This document shows, one piece after another, positions 61,585-64,000 of a stretch of DNA of 64,000 nt. The stretch's first letter is position 1. Each line of letters begins with the position of its first letter. Below the pieces are notes generated by a model, which saw only the letters and a list, made by a program, of their open reading frames with translations, had not been told where the DNA came from and ran no database searches. This DNA is from CAZHNW01 sp942491575. Lineage in GTDB: Bacteria; Spirochaetota; UBA4802; UBA5550. The position numbers and the translations under genes are program-made. The stretch covers positions 1,860,001-1,924,000 of the forward strand of contig CALOBT010000031.1 of the NCBI GenBank assembly GCA_942491575.1, given 5' to 3'.

Positions 61585-63024
61585 TTATTTGCTCATTTTT
61601 TCACGCAGGAGTTCGTTTACAATCTGCGGATTAGCTTTTCCTTTTGTTTCCTTCATTATCTGGCCTACGAGAAAACCTATTGCCTTCTCTTTTCCTTCCC
61701 TGAAATCTTCTACTGATTTAGGATTGGCGGCGATAATTGCGTCGATGACGGGCTCAATGGCTGAAAGGTCAGTAACCTGTTTGAGGCCCTGTTCTTCTAC
61801 TATTTTTTCCGGATCACTGCCGGTCTTGATCATTTCATCGAAGACCTGTTTGGCTATTTTCCCGCTGATAGTATCATTATCTATCAGTATAAGAAGTTTT
61901 GCAAGCATTTCGGCGGTAACCGGAAATTCATTAATTTTTTCCGGGTCATCAATCTTGCCGAGGAGCTCACTCTGTATCCAGTTTGAGGCCCTTTTCGGTT
62001 GTGCCCCGGATTTGATTGCGGCTTCGAAAAAGTCAGCAAGCTGCTTAACCGCGGTAAGTACCTGGGCATCGTATGGAGAAAGGTCGTATTCCCTTTCAAA
62101 ACGGGCCATTTTTTCTGCAGGAAGTTCAGGCATCGTTGCCCTGATTGCATCGATATACTCATCATCCAGAATAATCGGAGAGAGATCCGGATCCGGGAAG
62201 TAGCGGTAGTCATGGGCATCTTCCTTTGACCGCATGCTGAATGTTACCATCCGGTCCGCATCCCAGAGACGTGTTTCCTGAACAATTGTATCCTTCTCGC
62301 CGGATTTGCAGAGTTTTATCTGACGCTCGATTTCATAATTGATCGAGGACCGTACCGCCTTGAAGGAGTTGAGATTCTTTATCTCAACCTTTTCACCGAA
62401 CTTTTCCTGTCCCACGGGGCGTACGGAGATGTTGACATCGCAGCGTAGACTTCCTTCCTCCATGTTACAATCTGAAACTTCAATGTATTTCATGATGGAC
62501 TTCATGTTCAGCAGGTACTGGTAGGCCTCTTCCCCGCTGCGGATATCCGGATCGGAAACGATCTCCGCGAGGGGAGTTCCTGTACGGTTGAGATCAACGA
62601 ATGATACACTTCGTTTCGGATCATCGGAATGTATAGACTTCCCCGCATCCTCTTCGAGATGTAGCCGGGTGATGCCGATCGTTTTGGGCCCCTCATCGGT
62701 GGTTATTTCAATGTGCCCCCCAACGCAGATGGGTTTATCGAACTGGGATATCTGGTACGCCTTGGGGAGGTCCGGATAAAAGTAATTTTTCCGGTCAAAT
62801 TTACTGTACCGGGCAATTTCGCTGTTGATGGCCAGTCCCGCAAGAATCCCCTTCTTGAGGGCTTCTTCGTTCAAAACCGGCAAAACCCCCGGTTCTCCCT
62901 GGCATACCGGGCAGGTCTGACTGTTCGGCTCTGAGCCAAACCGGGTTGAACAGGAGCAGAAAATTTTTGTTGCCGTGTTGAGCTGGACATGTACTTCCAG
63001 ACCTATCACCGGTTCATATTCCAT
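61585..63024 (-). CDS. gatB: Aspartyl/glutamyl-tRNA amidotransferase subunit B
   Basis: A 479-residue subunit of the GatCAB complex, which converts Glu-tRNA(Gln) or Asp-tRNA(Asn) to the amide form. The start YEPVIGLEVHVQL is diagnostic. The zinc-binding CSCSTRFGSEPNSQTCPVCQG follows, then YFYPDLPKAYQISQFD and RLHLEEDAGKS. The last 150 residues are the helical YqeY-like tail that binds tRNA. gatA and gatC are not adjacent here, so the complex is encoded at separate loci. purC follows in the same operon. Confidence 0.96.
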   Translation of the reverse strand: MEYEPVIGLEVHVQLNTATKIFCSCSTRFGSEPNSQTCPVCQGEPGVLPVLNEEALKKGILAGLAINSEIARYSKFDRKNYFYPDLPKAYQISQFDKPICVGGHIEITTDEGPKTIGITRLHLEEDAGKSIHSDDPKRSVSFVDLNRTGTPLAEIVSDPDIRSGEEAYQYLLNMKSIMKYIEVSDCNMEEGSLRCDVNISVRPVGQEKFGEKVEIKNLNSFKAVRSSINYEIERQIKLCKSGEKDTIVQETRLWDADRMVTFSMRSKEDAHDYRYFPDPDLSPIILDDEYIDAIRATMPELPAEKMARFEREYDLSPYDAQVLTAVKQLADFFEAAIKSGAQPKRASNWIQSELLGKIDDPEKINEFPVTAEMLAKLLILIDNDTISGKIAKQVFDEMIKTGSDPEKIVEEQGLKQVTDLSAIEPVIDAIIAANPKSVEDFREGKEKAIGFLVGQIMKETKGKANPQIVNELLREKMSK

Positions 63025-63130
63025 GATTACCTCGTTTTCTACTTGATTTATATTGGGAATTCCTCAAAAAAGAGTAAATCCCGTCGTTGATTCAAATTTC
63101 AGTTTTAAGTTTCCGTTGCCGGTAAATACT

Positions 63131-63160
63131 GTTACACCAGAGATTGTCAGTTTTTGTCAA
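63131..63160 (-). promoter_or_regulatory. Candidate promoter of the gatB-purC unit
   Basis: On the reverse strand, TTGACA (63160-63155), 18 bases of spacer and TGTAAC (63136-63131). The gatB start lies about 110 bases downstream. The -10 is weak. Confidence 0.35.
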
Positions 63161-63306
63161 GAAATGATTTTTAAACTGAATAGAATTTTGTTATATGCTC
63201 AAAAACATTCAGTTTATGACATGACCGTGCTGGAAGTTCAATACACTTTTTTATGAGGCAAGGAATTTTGTAACCGGCAGGCAAAAATCTGTTCAGTATA
63301 AAGGGA

Positions 63307-63813
63307 ATGGTCAGCCAGACGATGAATATATCCCCAAAAAATATAAACAGGCCTCGAAATATCGCAATAATTGCATTAATCATTCTGGCCTTATCATTTC
63401 TCTTTGGTGCGGGAATCGGCAGGTTCCTGCTGGGCAGGCTGGTGACAGGGCAGGATGCCCTCGCCTTTGTAATGTCCAGGCCCACCCGGGAGTTTGTCGT
63501 AATTTCCCGTCTTGTTAACAGCAGGAGTGAGCTGGATCGTCTTTCGGGTTACTACGCCCTCCTTGACAACGGAATGCTCGATACGGGATTTTTTGCGGAG
63601 AGACTTCAGAAGGAGATTTCTCCCGTGGTGAGGCGGACAATTGTCTGGATTCTCGGCTTTTCCGGCAACCGCGAAGAGGCCCTTTCCGTCCTTTCTGCGG
63701 CATTCGATTCCGCCGGCCCCCGGATAAAGCGGGAGGTGCTTCTTTCCATGCAGAGAATCGATGAGAAATACTATAATGATTTTGTGCAGAAGAAGAGGGC
63801 GGGGGGGAAGTAA
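63307..63813 (+). CDS. Small single-pass membrane protein with HEAT-like tail
   Basis: A 168-residue protein with one transmembrane helix at about 18-42 (IAIIALIILALSFLFGAGI), followed by a soluble, helix-rich region of about 115 residues that may form HEAT-like pairs (SRSELDRLSGYYALLDNGML; VRRTIVWILGFSGNREEALSVL). No family is recognised. It is transcribed divergently from gatB and ends about 90 bases before proA, with which it may be cotranscribed. Confidence 0.6.
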   Translation: MVSQTMNISPKNINRPRNIAIIALIILALSFLFGAGIGRFLLGRLVTGQDALAFVMSRPTREFVVISRLVNSRSELDRLSGYYALLDNGMLDTGFFAERLQKEISPVVRRTIVWILGFSGNREEALSVLSAAFDSAGPRIKREVLLSMQRIDEKYYNDFVQKKRAGGK

Positions 63814-63900
63814 GATGCCCGTTACATAATTGTTTTTTCCTTGTCAAATTATATGACCCCTGTAACAAGTCCTCTAAACCAGCGTAATGAGGAAGAGATC

Positions 63901-64000
63901 ATGGAAATGAAAACCTACGTAGAAGAAATCTGTCAAAATGCCCGGGAATCCGCCTCGGTAATAGCCAATCTTTCCACTGTAGAGAGGAATAATCTTCTAC
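63901..64000 (+). CDS. proA: Gamma-glutamyl phosphate reductase, N-terminal fragment
   Basis: The frame starts at an ATG with GAGG eight bases upstream and stays open to the window edge, giving 33 residues. They include KTYVEEICQNARESASVIANLSTVERNNLL, the expected N-terminus of ProA (a helix with AkxAs..LA.Ls...rN..L). The enzyme reduces gamma-glutamyl phosphate to the semialdehyde in proline synthesis. Only the start is present, so the call rests on this short match. Confidence 0.72.
   Translation, partial: MEMKTYVEEICQNARESASVIANLSTVERNNLL

Overview
The window reads like one chromosome segment of an anaerobic, motile, Gram-negative bacterium, most likely a member of the Spirochaetota. The pointers are: methyl-accepting chemotaxis proteins with unusual membrane domains, several 7TM or multi-TM sensors ending in SpoIIE-type phosphatases, HDOD and PilZ-like regulators, FliS, outer-membrane beta-barrels, oxygen-sensitive enzymes (a tungsten-type aldehyde ferredoxin oxidoreductase, radical SAM proteins) and a gene that decodes UGA as selenocysteine. 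The taxon is inferred from gene content only. There is no rRNA, tRNA, CRISPR array, intact insertion sequence or phage module that I can support.

Layout. 1-8 kb: end of a helicase gene, a chemotaxis receptor, a DUF819 membrane protein, then a reverse-strand three-gene operon (sphingosine-1-phosphate-lyase-like decarboxylase, class III aminotransferase, aldehyde ferredoxin oxidoreductase) under a promoter with a palindromic operator. 8-24 kb: a degenerate HD-GYP-like protein with its own palindromic promoter, a CsgG/FlgO-like outer-membrane protein divergent from a TetR regulator, a zinc phospholipase C-like protein, two hybrid histidine kinases, an RlmL-like methyltransferase, a SpoIIE phosphatase, PlsC and serine acetyltransferase. 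At 23964-24266 lies an IscA/HesB-like selenoprotein that an ordinary gene finder splits or misses. 24-33 kb: decayed remains of a cytochrome-like/DUF5777-like locus, a PAP2 phosphatase with an LTA-synthase-like sulfatase, a methyltransferase, an ATPase-HDOD protein, a second chemotaxis receptor and an App1-like phosphatase. 33-39 kb: a sodium:alanine symporter flanked by two copies of a dispersed repeat, then a peptide-type ABC importer without ATPases. 39-52 kb: a degenerate kinase/receiver protein, a protein phosphatase, an FGE-like protein, a SpoIIE-TPR protein overlapping rlmN, PBP1A, an M23 peptidase, a tandem-HTH regulator and two CNNM/CorC paralogues. 52-64 kb: membrane and outer-membrane proteins, a spore-photoproduct-lyase-like radical SAM protein, prfB without a frameshift, fliS with a downstream coiled-coil gene, a PilZ-like protein, purC, gatB, a small membrane protein and the start of proA.

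How the genes fit together. Signal transduction dominates, including several members whose catalytic motifs have decayed and which may act as scaffolds or binding proteins. The most distinctive metabolic unit is the 3268-8037 operon, which could convert a phosphorylated long-chain base, or an amino acid, through an aldehyde to a carboxylic acid with reduction of ferredoxin. Two families of short dispersed palindromic repeats are visible in intergenic DNA. Short perfect inverted repeats overlap or lie beside several candidate promoters, so local repressor control appears common here.
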